Of a DNA stretch of 26,367 nt, positions 7,397 to 14,800 are shown piece by piece. The first letter of the stretch is position 1, and each line of letters starts with the position of its first letter. Source of the stretch: DATKZB01 sp035528235 (GTDB lineage: Bacteria; Planctomycetota; Phycisphaerae; FEN-1346); assembly GCA_035528235.1 (NCBI GenBank), contig DATKZB010000002.1:1-26367 (forward strand). Direction: 5' to 3'. The translations under genes and the position numbers were made by a program. A model generated the notes under the pieces. That model saw only the letters and a list, made by a program, of their open reading frames with translations, was not told the origin of the DNA and ran no database searches.

Positions 7397-8842
7397 ATGA
7401 TCAACCGTCGCGCGTTCCTGAAGCACCTGGCGGCCGGCACGGCCGGCCTCGCGGCCCAGGCGTATTTGGGCCCGGCCGGCCGCGCGCTGGCCGAGGGGGC
7501 CGGGGCGAAGAAACTCAACTTCGTCTTCATCCTCGTCGACGACCTCGGCTGGGCCGACGTGGGCTGCTACGGCAGCCGGTTCTACGAAACGCCCCACATC
7601 GACCGCCTGGCCGCGCAGGGCATGCGGTTCACCAACGCCTACGCGGCGTGCCCGGTGTGTTCGCCCACGCGGGCGAGCATCCTGACGGGCAAGTACCCGG
7701 CCCGGTTGCACCTGACGGACTGGATCGCCGGGCACAAGCGGCCGTACGCCAAACTCCGCGTGCCCGACTTCAACCTGCAACTGCCACTGGAGGAGGTCAC
7801 CATTGCCGAGGCCCTGCGGCCGGCCGGCTACACGAGCGCCAGCATGGGCAAGTGGCACCTGGGCAAGAAGCCGTACTATCCGGACCAGCAGGGTTTCGAC
7901 GTGAACGTCGGCGGCACCCACATGGGCCAGCCGCCGCGATACTTCGCGCCGTACACCATCCCCACGCTGAAGGAGGGCGAGAAAGGCGAGTACCTGACCG
8001 ACCGCCTGGCCGAGGAGGCCGAGCGATTCATCGAGGCCCACCGCGACCGGCCGTTCTTCCTGTACCTGTCGCACTACGCCGTCCACACGCCGCTCCAGGC
8101 CAAGAAAGACGTGACCGCCAAGTATGCCGAGAAGGTCCGGCCCGGCCAGCGTCAGAAGAACGCCACCTACGCCGCCATGATTGAGAGCGTCGACGACAGC
8201 GTCGGCCGCGTCGTGGCGAAACTCGACGCGCTGGGCCTCACCGACCGCACGGTCGTCTTCTTCATGTCCGACAACGGCGGCCTGGCGGGCGTGACCTCGA
8301 ACGCCCCGCTCCGCGCCGGCAAGGGATCGCTGTACGAGGGCGGCGTCCGCGAACCGATGATCGTGCGGTGGCCCGGCGTCGTCAAGCCCGGCTCGACCTC
8401 GGACGCCGTGGTCACCAGCGTCGATTTCTATCCGACCATCCTGGCGATGGCCGGCGCGGCCGACCCCGCCAGCGACGTCGATGGCATCGACATCACGGCG
8501 GTCTTGAAGGGCACGGGCGACCTGGCGCGCGACGCCGTCTACTGGCACTACCCGCACTACCATCCGGGCGGGGCGACGCCGGGAGGCATCATCCGCGAGG
8601 GGCCGTGGAAACTCATCGAAACTTTCGAGGACGACCGGCTGGAACTGTACAACCTCCACGACGACCTGGGCGAAACGAAGAACCTGGCCGACGCGATGCC
8701 CGACCGGGCCGCGGCCCTCCGGAAGAAGCTGGCCCAGTGGCGCCGCCGCGTCGACGCCCAGATGCCCACGCCGAACCCCGATTACGACCCCAAGCGCGCC
8801 CGCCAGGGCCCTGCGCCGAAACCGCAACCGAAAAAGACGTGA
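7397..8842 (+). CDS. Cys-type family S1 sulfatase with Tat signal (arylsulfatase A-like)
   Basis: This 481-residue sulfatase hydrolyses sulfate esters, probably on polysaccharides, outside the cytoplasm. NRRAFLKHLAAGTAG (3-17) is a twin-arginine signal, with likely cleavage near residue 33. VDDLGWADVG (47-56) supplies calcium-binding aspartates. CSPTRASILTGKYP begins with Cys88-x-Pro-x-Arg92, the motif oxidised to formylglycine by a sulfatase-modifying enzyme. KWHLGKK and SDNGG provide further active-site residues. The C-terminus (FEDDRLELYNLHDDLGETKNLAD) is typical of family S1. GAGG stands 3 nt before the ATG. It converges on the GH10-like gene, hinting at sulfated-glycan metabolism. The exact substrate is not readable, and no anaerobic or FGE-type maturase is certain nearby; the radical SAM gene at 944-2326 is not an obvious anSME. 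Confidence 0.95.
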   Translation: MINRRAFLKHLAAGTAGLAAQAYLGPAGRALAEGAGAKKLNFVFILVDDLGWADVGCYGSRFYETPHIDRLAAQGMRFTNAYAACPVCSPTRASILTGKYPARLHLTDWIAGHKRPYAKLRVPDFNLQLPLEEVTIAEALRPAGYTSASMGKWHLGKKPYYPDQQGFDVNVGGTHMGQPPRYFAPYTIPTLKEGEKGEYLTDRLAEEAERFIEAHRDRPFFLYLSHYAVHTPLQAKKDVTAKYAEKVRPGQRQKNATYAAMIESVDDSVGRVVAKLDALGLTDRTVVFFMSDNGGLAGVTSNAPLRAGKGSLYEGGVREPMIVRWPGVVKPGSTSDAVVTSVDFYPTILAMAGAADPASDVDGIDITAVLKGTGDLARDAVYWHYPHYHPGGATPGGIIREGPWKLIETFEDDRLELYNLHDDLGETKNLADAMPDRAAALRKKLAQWRRRVDAQMPTPNPDYDPKRARQGPAPKPQPKKT

Positions 8843-8852
8843 CGTTCCCCCG

Positions 8853-8864
8853 CCCGGCGCCGGG
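8853..8864. terminator. Palindrome between convergent sulfatase and GH10-like genes
   Basis: CCCGGCGCCGGG is a perfect 12-bp palindrome centred in the 26-bp gap between two convergent stops. Its position suits a bidirectional terminator, but it lacks T tracts, so Rho-dependent ending is as likely. Confidence 0.3.
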
Positions 8865-8868
8865 TGCG

Positions 8869-10422
8869 CTACTCGGGCCAGACGACGTTCGACTGGGTCT
8901 GCTGCCCCTTCGGCCCGGCCGGCCAGATCTCCTGCCGCACACCCATCAGCCGGTGGTACGCGATCTTGGGGTTCGCGTCCTTGCGCAGGAGTCCGCCGTG
9001 TGGGAAGTAGTGCGGCCGGTGGTCGGAGAAGTCGCGCCACGAGATGGCTTTAATAAAGGGCTTCGCGATGGCAATGCGGCAGAACTCGTCAATCCAGTCG
9101 GACTGGACGACCTCGTCCCAGTGCTTCCGCCAGACGCCTCCGGCCTCGCCCGTGTGCTTGGCGCCGCCGACGGTCGCCTGCGGGTCGGCATCGCACGACG
9201 ACGGCACGCCGCACGCCGTCACGTGCACCGGCTTGCCGAGGCCGCCGAACCGGTCCAACTGGTTCGAGATGTGCAGCATGTCGCGCACGGCGTAGCCCTG
9301 GCCCGCGGTGCCGAAGAAGAACTGGACGCCGACCACGTCGAACGCCACGCCGGCGTTCTGGCACATCTCGGCATAGTGGTACGGCCAGATGGAGCGCTGG
9401 TTCGCCGCGTAGTACTCGCCCCACGGGTACACCAGGTCCAGGACGACGGTGGCCGACGGGTCGGTCCGCTTGATGGCATGGGCGCAAACGCGCGTGATCT
9501 CGATGATGCGGTCGAGCGAGAAGTTCATGCAGTTCTCGACGTGCAGGCCGGTCACGGCGTCCCAGTGATCCACGCGGCCGCGGTACCGCTGCACGCACCG
9601 CTCGATGTGGTCGAACACGAGGTCGCGGATGGTCTCGAAATCGTTCTCCCAGATCCACACCCAGTCGGGCAGCGCCTTCTCGGTGAACCGGATCGGAGAG
9701 GCGCCCTTGATGCCGATGCCGCGCTCCTCCAGCCAGTTCACCCAGGTGTCGTGCCACTTCCAGTCGTACTCGTGCTCGCGCGGCTCGATGTCCCGCCAGA
9801 CGAAGGGGACGCTGGCGTAGTTGAAGGCGGCCACAAACCGGTCGCCGGCCACCGGCGCCTCTTCCCGGGGGTCCCAGTGGCAGCCGAAGTCGACGTTCGC
9901 GAGGCCCTTCTTGCGGCGGCGGATGTCGATGCCCTGCCGCGCGTCGGCCAGCGCCATCTGTTCGCCCATCGCCAGGCCCCGGGCCAGGGTCTCCTCGGCC
10001 AGGTCGCTCGCCGCCAGCGGCGTCCCGGTCACCGTCTGGGCCTTGGCCAGCAGGAGCCGGATGTCGCGGAACTCCTTGTCGAGTTCCGGCGTGGGGCCGC
10101 CGTAAACGTACCCCCACTCGTCCTTCTTGCGCCAGATGTCGGAGATGCGTCCGCGGGCCAGTTCCAGCGTCAGCAGGTAGGGTTCCTCGCGGTCCTGGAG
10201 CAAGGCGGTCCGGAGCATGATCTGCGACCCGCCCCGGACGGGCCAGCACACGTTGACGGCGGCCAGGCCCTGGCCCGACCGCTCGCAGAACAGGCGGCCG
10301 TGCTCGGCGTTGTACCGGATGCGGCCGCGGATGGGTTGCCCCTCCTGGCTCGTCAGGTACATCCGCTCTACGTCGAGTTCGGCGGGAGGCTTGCCGTCGA
10401 TGAGCACGTCGAACACTAACAC
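8869..10422 (-). CDS. GH10-like (xylanase-fold) protein with both catalytic glutamates apparently replaced
   Basis: This is a 517-residue protein. Residues 1 to about 170 form a beta-rich domain I do not recognise. About 175-495 follow the GH10 TIM-barrel order: FVAAFNYASVPFVWRDIEP, then VDHWDAVTG, FDVVGVQFFF, LDRFGGLGKPVHVTACGVPSS, and the C-terminal SWRDFSDHRP...GGLLRKDANPKIAYH. In true xylanases the acid/base Glu lies in WDVVNE and the nucleophile in ITELD; here these read WDAVTG (Gly292) and VTACG (Ala403). The substrate-binding HTLVWH motif is also absent, reading IKGASPIRF. It may bind rather than cleave glycans, or use other residues such as Glu296. No signal peptide is visible, so it may be cytoplasmic. 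The start is GTG 10422; GTG 10416 is an alternative. A promoter and GC hairpin lie upstream. Confidence 0.75.
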   Translation of the reverse strand: MLVFDVLIDGKPPAELDVERMYLTSQEGQPIRGRIRYNAEHGRLFCERSGQGLAAVNVCWPVRGGSQIMLRTALLQDREEPYLLTLELARGRISDIWRKKDEWGYVYGGPTPELDKEFRDIRLLLAKAQTVTGTPLAASDLAEETLARGLAMGEQMALADARQGIDIRRRKKGLANVDFGCHWDPREEAPVAGDRFVAAFNYASVPFVWRDIEPREHEYDWKWHDTWVNWLEERGIGIKGASPIRFTEKALPDWVWIWENDFETIRDLVFDHIERCVQRYRGRVDHWDAVTGLHVENCMNFSLDRIIEITRVCAHAIKRTDPSATVVLDLVYPWGEYYAANQRSIWPYHYAEMCQNAGVAFDVVGVQFFFGTAGQGYAVRDMLHISNQLDRFGGLGKPVHVTACGVPSSCDADPQATVGGAKHTGEAGGVWRKHWDEVVQSDWIDEFCRIAIAKPFIKAISWRDFSDHRPHYFPHGGLLRKDANPKIAYHRLMGVRQEIWPAGPKGQQTQSNVVWPE

Positions 10423-10447
10423 GGGCGGGCTCGCCTTCTGGTCTTCG

Positions 10448-10467
10448 GCCCGCCCCGGGGGGCGGGC
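10448..10467 (-). other. GC hairpin in the GH10-like gene leader
   Basis: GCCCGCCC pairs with GGGCGGGC around a 4-nt loop, between the promoter and the GTG start. Such an all-GC stem about 26 nt from the start codon could slow ribosome loading or stabilise the mRNA. Confidence 0.4.
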
Positions 10468-10491
10468 AGTTCACGTTCCGGTGCCGCGATG

Positions 10492-10519
10492 ATTATAGGC
10501 GTCCCCGGCCGGCTCTCAA
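10492..10519 (-). promoter_or_regulatory. Sigma70-type promoter of the GH10-like gene
   Basis: The minus strand reads TTGAGA (10519-10514), a 16-bp spacer and a perfect TATAAT (10497-10492). The start site would be near 10485, about 63 nt before the GTG. Confidence 0.65.
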
Positions 10520-10549
10520 CTGAAATCTGCGGGACCGGCCAAGGAGACA

Positions 10550-10569
10550 GGCGCCTCCTCCAAGGCGCC
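10550..10569 (-). terminator. Possible terminator hairpin downstream of the MATE gene
   Basis: GGCGCCT and AGGCGCC (7 bp) flank a 6-nt loop, about 60 nt after the MATE stop on the minus strand and before the GH10-like promoter. The following bases, TGTCTCCTT, are only weakly T-rich. Nothing else is recognised in the 205-bp gap apart from the GH10-like gene's promoter and leader hairpin. Confidence 0.3.
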
Positions 10570-10627
10570 GCGCCGACCGGAACCTGCGGCCGCCATGAAG
10601 CGGAAGGAGCCCCCGGCCCTTCTCCGC

Positions 10628-12118
10628 TCACGTCAGCGGCAGGGCGGGCGGTTCGTCCAGCACGGGCACCGGCCCCGTTTCGACCACCCGCATCGTCCGC
10701 CACCGGCCTCGCAGGAAACGGCCCCACATCACGCATCCCAGGAGCATCACGTACCCCGACACCGCCGACCACGGCCCCAGGACCCCCCACTCGGGCCGCA
10801 GCCACGCCACCGTGGCCGCCCCGGTCAGCCCGACGCCGTACGCCAAGGCCAGTTGCACGATGCCCGGCCACAGGGTATCGCCGGCGCCGCGGAGGGCGCC
10901 GATGAAGATGACGTTCATGGCGTCGAACGCCTGGCAGATGAGGATGAAAATCACGGCCGACGACGCGATCGACTGGATGGCAGGGTCCTGCACCTCGCCG
11001 ACGAACCGGACCAGCGTCGGGCCGCCGAACTCCAGCGACAGGCCGTTGAAAATGCCCACCAGGCCGTCGCGCCCCAGCCAGATGATCAGGCCCATGGTCA
11101 CCATGTACCCCTCGACCAGAATGAACCCGGCATGGGCCCGTCGCCAAGCCAGTTCCGGCCGCCCGGCCCCGCAGTATCGGCCCACGATGGCCGTCACGGC
11201 GGCGCTCACGCCCAGCGCCGGCATGAAACACAGGTGCCAGTAGCGGTTCAGAATATTGGTGGCCGCCATGGCCTTCGTCCCGAAGTGGCCGATGATGACC
11301 GTCATGAACAGCGTCCACATCAGCAGGTCGCCCAGGAACATGGTGCCGGCGGGCGTGCCGATGCGGAACAGGTCCAGAATGGCCCGCCGCGACACCCGGC
11401 AGGCGTGCCGCGTGCCGTACTCGCGGGCCAGCGGCCCCACCACGAAGACCAGCCCCAGGATGGTCGACTCGGTCACAAACCCGATGACGGTCCCGATGCC
11501 CGCGCCCGCCAGACCCATGGCCGGAAACCCCAGGTGCCCGAAGATGAGGACATAGTTGGCGGCCACGTTGACGACGTTCGCGGCCACGCCGGCCACCAGC
11601 GTAACCGCCGGCCGATGCATCCCCACGAACCACGCGCCCAGCGCCCGGGCCGACAGGCTGAACAGGGCCCCGCTCATCAGGATCCGGAAGTACTGCGTCT
11701 CGAGGCGCGTGACCTCGGCGTCGTGCCCGAACAGGCCGAACAGGTACGGTGCCGGAGCAATCGCCAGCGCCAGCACCGCCGCCGCCGCCCAGGCGATCCA
11801 GAGGCCCTGCCAGCCGTAGAGGGCCCCGCGCTCGGGCCTCCCGGCACCCAGGTGCTGCGAGGCGAACGTGCTGACGCACGACAGCAACCCGACGAAGAAG
11901 CAGATGGCCGTGAACGACGCGATGCCGCCGCCCAGTTGGGCCGAGAACGCCGCCGTCCCCGTCCGCGAGACCATCAGGCCGTCGACGAATTGCATGATGG
12001 TGAAACTGATCGTGTTCAGGACCATCGGCACGGCCAGGCGCACGACCTCGCCCAGACCCCACCAGCGGGAGGGGTCGCGCGCGGGGTCCGATACGTGCAG
12101 GTCTTGCAGGTGGCTCAT
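10628..12118 (-). CDS. MATE-family multidrug/cation antiporter (inner membrane)
   Basis: This 496-residue protein is strongly hydrophobic with about 12 membrane segments. Its opening, GEVVRLAVPMVLNTISFTIMQFVDGLMVSR (about residues 22-51), is the MATE N-terminal signature. The second half repeats the pattern with FRIGTPAGTMFLGDLLMWTLF. AFDAMNVIFIGALRGAGDTLWP near residue 400 is the conserved family segment. MATE proteins export drugs or organic cations, or flip lipid-linked compounds, using Na+ or H+ gradients; the substrate here is unknown. The ATG at 12118 is chosen because a promoter lies 36 nt upstream and the homology begins at once. The same frame stays open far upstream, but that part is antisense to ribE and pdxA and is not coding. 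It diverges from ribE. Confidence 0.92.
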   Translation of the reverse strand: MSHLQDLHVSDPARDPSRWWGLGEVVRLAVPMVLNTISFTIMQFVDGLMVSRTGTAAFSAQLGGGIASFTAICFFVGLLSCVSTFASQHLGAGRPERGALYGWQGLWIAWAAAAVLALAIAPAPYLFGLFGHDAEVTRLETQYFRILMSGALFSLSARALGAWFVGMHRPAVTLVAGVAANVVNVAANYVLIFGHLGFPAMGLAGAGIGTVIGFVTESTILGLVFVVGPLAREYGTRHACRVSRRAILDLFRIGTPAGTMFLGDLLMWTLFMTVIIGHFGTKAMAATNILNRYWHLCFMPALGVSAAVTAIVGRYCGAGRPELAWRRAHAGFILVEGYMVTMGLIIWLGRDGLVGIFNGLSLEFGGPTLVRFVGEVQDPAIQSIASSAVIFILICQAFDAMNVIFIGALRGAGDTLWPGIVQLALAYGVGLTGAATVAWLRPEWGVLGPWSAVSGYVMLLGCVMWGRFLRGRWRTMRVVETGPVPVLDEPPALPLT

Positions 12119-12153
12119 CGCGTTTGTCCGGCCCCAGATAACAACGGCCCGCC

Positions 12154-12181
12154 AGTATAGCCGCCCCCTGCCCCGCCGCAA
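12154..12181 (-). promoter_or_regulatory. Promoter of the MATE gene
   Basis: The minus strand has TTGCGG (12181-12176), a 16-bp spacer and TATACT (12159-12154; 5/6). The start site would be near 12147, with a leader of about 29 nt. It is divergent from the ribE promoter. Confidence 0.5.
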
Positions 12182-12194
12182 GGCCACACGCCGC

Positions 12195-12223
12195 TTGACG
12201 GGCGCCTCGGCCCCGCTTACGAT
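12195..12223 (+). promoter_or_regulatory. Promoter of ribE, implying a near-leaderless mRNA
   Basis: TTGACG (12195-12200), exactly 17 bp, then TACGAT (12218-12223). The ribE ATG is only 9 nt further on, so the expected start site is within about 3 nt of it. The same two hexamers with the same spacing occur before the kinase-fold gene at 17939. Confidence 0.55.
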
Positions 12224-12232
12224 GGCGCTACC

Positions 12233-12883
12233 ATGTTCACGGGACTCATCGAAACCATCGGCCGCGTCGTCTCGGCCGAGCCGTCGGCGGCGGGGCTGCG
12301 CCTCCGGGTCGATCTCGGCCCGGCGGCCGAGGGCGTTCGCCCGGGCGACTCCATCAACCTGGGCGGAGCCTGCCAGACCGTCGCCGCCATCGACGCCGCC
12401 GTGACCGCGTTCGACACGGTGGCCGAGACGCTCGCCCGGACGACCCTGGGCACGTGGCGCCCGGGCACGCCGGTCAACGTCGAGCGGAGCCTGCGGTCCG
12501 GCGACCGCCTGGACGGGCACTTTGTGGCCGGACACGTCGACGCCACCGGCCGCGTCGTCGCCAACGGCGAGGGGCCCGGCGGGTGGGTGCTGCGCGTCGA
12601 GGCGCCCGCGGAACTGGCCCCCGAAATCGCCCCCAAGGGCAGCATCGCCATCGACGGCGTCAGCCTGACGGTGGTCGAGGCCGGGCCGGCGGCGCTGACG
12701 GTCGCGCTCATCCCGACGACGCTCCGCCAGACCACGCTCGGCCGCCTGAAACCGGGCGACCGGGTGAATATCGAGACCGACCTCCTGGCCAAGTACGTCC
12801 GCCGGTCGCTCGCGGCGCTGGCGGGCGCCGACGCCGACGACCGCCTCCTCGACACGCTGAAGCGGTCGGGCTTTCTCGGGTAG
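12233..12883 (+). CDS. ribE: Riboflavin synthase alpha chain
   Basis: Riboflavin synthase dismutates two molecules of 6,7-dimethyl-8-ribityllumazine into riboflavin and the pyrimidine precursor. The 216-residue protein opens MFTGLIETIG, the diagnostic start, and has two homologous beta-barrels: GDSINLGGACQTV in the first (about 38-50), GHVDATGRV and KGSIAIDGVSLTV in the second (about 100-147). The first-barrel motif is NGVCLTV in most relatives; here it is GGACQTV, keeping the Cys. No ribosome binding site is visible, which agrees with the promoter position only 9 nt upstream. No other rib genes are adjacent, and the upstream gap is too short and lacks the structure for an FMN riboswitch. pdxA follows after 9 nt. 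Confidence 0.95.
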   Translation: MFTGLIETIGRVVSAEPSAAGLRLRVDLGPAAEGVRPGDSINLGGACQTVAAIDAAVTAFDTVAETLARTTLGTWRPGTPVNVERSLRSGDRLDGHFVAGHVDATGRVVANGEGPGGWVLRVEAPAELAPEIAPKGSIAIDGVSLTVVEAGPAALTVALIPTTLRQTTLGRLKPGDRVNIETDLLAKYVRRSLAALAGADADDRLLDTLKRSGFLG

Positions 12884-12892
12884 GGCCGCGCC

Positions 12893-13900
12893 ATGGCCAA
12901 CACGTCTGCGTGCCGCATCGCCGTCACGCTGGGCGACCCGGCCGGCATCGGGCCGGAGGTCGTTCTGAAGGCCCTGGCCGACCACGAGGTCCGCGGCCTG
13001 GCGCGGTTCGCCGTGTTCGGCCCCGAGGCGGCCGAGTGGCAACGGCTGGCCGGCACGGCTCCGGAGTTCCTGTCGCAGACGCACACGGCGGAGACGTGGG
13101 ACGGACGCCTGGGCGGCGTGGACCTCGTCCAGTGCGGCCGCGCCGTGGGCGACCTCCCGCCCGGCACCCCCAGTAAGACGAGCGGCGAGGCCAGCGTCGG
13201 GTACATCCTGGCGGCCATCGAGGCGGCCAAGCGAGGCTGGGTCGACGCCATCGTCACGGGGCCCATCTCGAAGGAGGCCATCCACCTGGCCGGCCATCCG
13301 TGGCCGGGGCACACCGAACTGCTGGCCGAGACGTTCGGCGCGGGCGAGGTGGCCATGATGTTCGCCGGAGGACCGCTGCGGGTCATCCTGGTGACGATCC
13401 ACGTGGCGCTGGCGGAGGCGATCCGGTCGATTACCGCCAGGCGAATCGTCGCGACCTGCCGCCTGGGGTCCGACGCCGTCCGCCGCTGGTTCGGCGTCGA
13501 GGTGCCGCGCCTGGGCGTGTGCGGCCTGAACCCGCACGCCGGCGAGGCCGGCCGCTTCGGCCACGAGGAACGCGAGATCATCGGCCCGGCCATCGACGAG
13601 GCCAACGCCGCCGGCCTGTGCGCGTTCGGCCCGCTGGCCCCGGACACGGCCTTCTACCAGGCGATGCAGGGCAAGTTCGACCTGGTGGTGGCCATGTACC
13701 ACGACCAGGGACTCATCGCCGTCAAGACGGTCGCGTTCGAGGACTCGGTCAACGTGACGCTGGGCCTGCCCGTCGTACGGACCAGCCCCGACCACGGCAC
13801 GGCATACGACATCGCCGGCCGCGGCCAAGCCAGTCCGCGGAGCATGAAGGCGGCCATCCGGATGGCGGCCGAGATGGTCGCGCGCGGCCGGGCGCCATGA
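12893..13900 (+). CDS. pdxA: 4-hydroxythreonine-4-phosphate dehydrogenase PdxA
   Basis: PdxA oxidises 4-phosphohydroxy-L-threonine in the DXP-dependent pathway to pyridoxal phosphate. All family motifs are present in 335 residues: TLGDPAGIGPEV (12-23), TGPISKEA (122-129), PWPGHTELLAE (136-146), and the three zinc-ligand histidines at 170 (VTIHVAL), 215 (LNPHAGE) and 270 (YHDQG). TSPDHGTAYDIAG closes the active site. It begins 9 nt after ribE and its TGA overlaps the rsmA ATG, so the three genes form a housekeeping operon joining vitamin B2 synthesis, B6 synthesis and ribosome maturation. The pdxA-rsmA pairing is common in bacteria. Confidence 0.96.
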   Translation: MANTSACRIAVTLGDPAGIGPEVVLKALADHEVRGLARFAVFGPEAAEWQRLAGTAPEFLSQTHTAETWDGRLGGVDLVQCGRAVGDLPPGTPSKTSGEASVGYILAAIEAAKRGWVDAIVTGPISKEAIHLAGHPWPGHTELLAETFGAGEVAMMFAGGPLRVILVTIHVALAEAIRSITARRIVATCRLGSDAVRRWFGVEVPRLGVCGLNPHAGEAGRFGHEEREIIGPAIDEANAAGLCAFGPLAPDTAFYQAMQGKFDLVVAMYHDQGLIAVKTVAFEDSVNVTLGLPVVRTSPDHGTAYDIAGRGQASPRSMKAAIRMAAEMVARGRAP

Positions 13901-14793
13901 GTCATCCGCCCACCCAGAGCGAGATCAAAGCGATGCTGGCCGAGGCCGGCTTGCGCCCCCACCGGCGGCTGGGCCAGCACTTCCTGGTCGATGGCAACCT
14001 CATGCGGCTGCTGGTGGCGGCCGCCGACCTCGGCCCGACCGACACGGTGCTGGAGGTGGGCTGTGGCGTCGGAAACCTCACGGAACTGCTCGTCGAGGCG
14101 GCCGGGCACGTCGTCGCCGTCGAAGTGGATGCGAACCTGGCGGCCATCGCGCGCGAGCGCCTGGCGGAGGCCGCGAACCTCGACCTCGTGGTCACCGACG
14201 TCCTGGCCGACAAGCACCGCATCGCCCCGGCCGTCACCGGCGCGGTCGGCGCACATCGCTCAGCGCTGGGCGGCGCGGTGAAACTGGTGGCCAACCTTCC
14301 GTACCAGGCCGCCACGCCCCTGGTGGCCGAACTCGTCCGGGCCGACCTGCCGCCCGAGCGGCTGGTCTTCACGGTGCAGCAGGAGGTGGCCGACCGCCTC
14401 GCGGCCGCGCCCGCCACGCCCGCGTACGGGCCGGTGGGCGTGCTGGTCCAGGCGCTGGCCCAGGTCGAGGTGCTGCGGCGCCTGGCGCCCAGCGTGTTCT
14501 GGCCCATGCCGCGCGTCCGCTCGGCAATGGTGTGTGTGCGGCCTCGGGCCGAGCGGCGGGCCCGCATCGCCGACCTCGATGTGTTCCGCCGGACCATCGA
14601 CGGCCTGTTCGGCCACCGGCGGAAACGGGCCGCGAGGAGCCTGGCCCTGGCCGACCCGTCAGGCGCCCCGGCCGAGGACTGGGCCGAGCGCCTGGCGTCG
14701 GTGGGTCTGGACCCGCAGGTGCGCGGCGAGACGTACTCGGTGGACCAGATCATCTGCCTGGCCAACACGGTCGCGCGGGAAGGCGCCGACTGA
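13897..14793 (+). CDS. rsmA: 16S rRNA dimethyladenosine transferase RsmA (KsgA)
   Basis: RsmA dimethylates two adjacent adenines near the 3' end of 16S rRNA during small-subunit maturation. The 298-residue protein has HRRLGQHFLVD (22-32), SAM-binding motif I EVGCGVGNLTELL (53-65), AVEVDANL (74-81), and the catalytic NLPYQAATP (133-141). The C-terminal small domain ends with FGHRRKRAARSLA and GETYSVDQIICLAN. The ATG overlaps the pdxA stop in ATGA, so translation is coupled. It ends 7 bp from the convergent SDR gene, leaving no room for a conventional terminator. Confidence 0.95.
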   Translation: MSHPPTQSEIKAMLAEAGLRPHRRLGQHFLVDGNLMRLLVAAADLGPTDTVLEVGCGVGNLTELLVEAAGHVVAVEVDANLAAIARERLAEAANLDLVVTDVLADKHRIAPAVTGAVGAHRSALGGAVKLVANLPYQAATPLVAELVRADLPPERLVFTVQQEVADRLAAAPATPAYGPVGVLVQALAQVEVLRRLAPSVFWPMPRVRSAMVCVRPRAERRARIADLDVFRRTIDGLFGHRRKRAARSLALADPSGAPAEDWAERLASVGLDPQVRGETYSVDQIICLANTVAREGAD

Positions 14794-14800
14794 CCGCCCG

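Noticed and set aside
12119..12232. FMN riboswitch before ribE
   Set aside because: The gap is only 114 bp, is filled by two divergent promoters and has no conserved RFN-element segments; the mRNA should start almost at the ATG.
12119..13828. Open frame extending the MATE gene upstream to over 1,000 codons
   Set aside because: It is antisense to ribE and pdxA, is Arg/Gly/Ala-rich without recognisable motifs, and a promoter plus start of the MATE protein lie at 12118-12181. Long antisense frames are normal at this GC content.
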